From UMGS755 sp045602005 (GTDB taxonomy: Bacteria; Bacillota; Clostridia; UBA1381; UBA9506), in contig JAZSAS010000035.1 of NCBI GenBank assembly GCA_045602005.1, forward strand, positions 1 through 41,349: a stretch of DNA of 41,349 nt, read 5' to 3'. This document shows, piece by piece, positions 40,222-41,349 of the stretch. Within the stretch, counting starts at the first letter, position 1. Each line of letters begins with the position of its first letter. A program made the translations under genes and the position numbers. The notes under the pieces were generated by a model that saw nothing but the letters and a program-made list of their open reading frames with translations, was not told the DNA's origin and did not search any database.

Positions 40222-40929
40222 TTAAATTACACTTAATACTTCTTTATTGGTTCCATAAAAAATATCAGAACGATTGCTCATCATTTTACAAAATTCATCA
40301 AATAAATTCCATCGTTCAGGATAAATATCAAATTCATATGCATGCCCCCAAATATAGAAAATCTTTGGTGTATCTGTTTGTAATTCTAAGAATTTCTTTC
40401 CCATATCAAAAAGAATATCCCAATCTTCATGATGATACAGAGTTCCTTTATACTGGTACAAATCATCAAACGGCTCAAAACTTTTAGTCGTATCAATCGT
40501 GCGTGCATATTTAATAATAGTATTGTTTTTTATAATATCAGCAACACGGGCATCACAATTTTTACCGCCGCACGGGTATGCCATACCTTCAACTTCATAT
40601 TCTACAAGTTCAGAAAGATTAACTCTATCCTGCTCAACCTGGCGCAACACCTCTTTATCATCTTCGATATTTACAAGATTAGGATGTGTTAATGTATGAA
40701 CAGCAACTTCATGACCGGCATATATGTATTTCACATCTTCCGGATTATTTTTTGTATGATTGATATGTACACCATTTCGCACAAGCGACCCAGGTTGTCC
40801 CAAAAGTTCCGAATTAATATTAAAGGTTGCCTTCAAATTATATTTATTGAAAATCTCAATCAGCTGCTTATCCTGCGTCACTCCATCATCATAACTAAAA
40901 GTGATGAACTTATTTTTTCCATTAATCAT
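40222..40929 (-). CDS. Polysaccharide deacetylase family protein (NodB domain)
   Basis: Carbohydrate esterase 4 type. Motif 1 FSYDDG (catalytic Asp and metal Asp), motif 2 HTLTHP (two metal His), motif 3 AYPCGG, and a later WGHAYEF which may supply the final His. 235 residues with no signal peptide or anchor, so it would be cytosolic or leaderless, unlike peptidoglycan deacetylases. ATG 40929 is chosen because AAAGGAG is 9 bases upstream; the frame extends to 40974 through the element. Substrate unknown. Confidence 0.88.
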   Translation of the reverse strand: MINGKNKFITFSYDDGVTQDKQLIEIFNKYNLKATFNINSELLGQPGSLVRNGVHINHTKNNPEDVKYIYAGHEVAVHTLTHPNLVNIEDDKEVLRQVEQDRVNLSELVEYEVEGMAYPCGGKNCDARVADIIKNNTIIKYARTIDTTKSFEPFDDLYQYKGTLYHHEDWDILFDMGKKFLELQTDTPKIFYIWGHAYEFDIYPERWNLFDEFCKMMSNRSDIFYGTNKEVLSVI

Positions 40930-40960
40930 AATTCTACACTCCTTTAAAAAGTTTTCTTTA

Positions 40961-40985
40961 TTCGACATATCCATAAAGTTCGTGT
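40961..40985 (-). promoter_or_regulatory. Intergenic element copy 8 with one 0A-like box
   Basis: Minus strand: GAACTTTATGGATATG then TGTCGAA (40961-40967); the second box is missing. A TTGACA lies just upstream, 17 bp from TCGAAT, which could form a promoter overlapped by the box. Confidence 0.55.
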
Positions 40986-40989
40986 CAAG

Positions 40990-41349
40990 TCAGGAGAACA
41001 GTGAATAATAAGAACCATCACGAAATATAACGAAATCAAAGATTTCTATATTTCGGAGAACCTTGATACTCGCAAGCTCGTATTAGGACCTACTAATTTT
41101 TCCTGATTTTTTCACTGGATTTTTCTTAAACACTTTTCCTTAGAACCCACGAGAATACTGGATTTTCCCGTTCCGATAGTATATGTAAATAATTACAATC
41201 GGCAAACTAATGTTTTAAATTTTAGGACTTGACACAATAAAACAAAATGTAAACATTATCTTGGATTTATTCCGTTAAAATCCTGTAGGTTTACAATAGA
41301 TGTGTTACATCCCAACATATTTTATTACGAGTAAACTCATAACAAAATA
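40990..41349. other. Intergenic region at the right edge, no gene seen
   Basis: I see no gene or tRNA here. At 41021-41055 there is an imperfect hairpin (CGAAATATA, bulge, GAAATC, AAA loop, and the matching arms). After 41090 the sequence is AT-rich with no clear signal. Confidence 0.5.

Noticed and set aside
34755..40985. Calling the intergenic elements integron attC sites
   Set aside because: GCATCTAAACC is close to, but does not match, the RYYYAAC core, paired L and R sites are not seen, and no tyrosine integrase is present. Only the layout is similar.
40990..41349. tRNA or other RNA gene at the right edge
   Set aside because: No cloverleaf, no GGTTCGAATCC-type T-arm, and no known RNA motif is visible.

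Overview
The window looks like the chromosome of a spore-forming member of the Clostridia (Bacillota), probably an uncultured gut-type anaerobe. The evidence is the gene content: CwlD, a BofA-family protein, YlmC/YmxH, DUF2508, a CD1247-type protein, IreB, acetate production by Pta-AckA, a zinc-form L31, a ParE/GyrB-like paralogue of the clostridial kind and YmdB. Shine-Dalgarno sites are strong (AGGAGG) and several starts are GTG or TTG. Genus or family cannot be fixed from this alone.

Layout. (1) 1-1117: the C-terminal part of a large serine recombinase, which enters from the left edge and ends 27 bases before the 3' end of maf, so a mobile element probably ends here. (2) 1145-8045: a leftward housekeeping block with its own promoters: rho-cobU-like, ireB-queG-U32 peptidase-dut, and maf with a long leader. 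(3) 8149-10378: a rightward block with a near-perfect sigma-A promoter, holding a C_GCAxxG_C_C protein, a PIG-L deacetylase and a divergent NagB-like protein. (4) 10402-24461: leftward operons: efp with a CD1247-type gene; rpmE-secG; a long run DUF6106-cinA-recA-amidohydrolase-ppx-mtaB-cwlD-AI-2E transporter; ymdB-5-FCL; pta-ackA. (5) 24463-34527: metG, ylmC, an AraD-like aldolase, a DUF378 gene behind a consensus-like sigma-G promoter, bofA, DUF2508, guaB, a lone GyrB-like topoisomerase subunit, ybaK, and a mutarotase-like gene with rdgB. (6) 34528-41349: an AT-rich accessory stretch in which small hypothetical genes, an APC permease with pyrophosphatase, and a polysaccharide deacetylase, all leftward, are separated by copies of one intergenic element and by MITE-like repeats.

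How it works together. The housekeeping part links RNA modification (queG, mtaB, U32 hydroxylase), nucleotide-pool cleaning (dut, maf, rdgB), acetate energy metabolism, recombination and sporulation. QueG uses cobalamin, which fits a nearby CobU-like protein, but that protein lacks the guanylylated histidine.

The most unusual part is the right-hand island. Most intergenic gaps there carry a related element with TGTCGAA boxes, usually two exactly 10 bp apart and always in the direction of transcription. TGTCGAA is the Spo0A 0A-box consensus. The gene-element-gene-element layout resembles a cassette array or a set of genes captured under one regulatory module. This reading is inference; the repeats themselves are directly visible.
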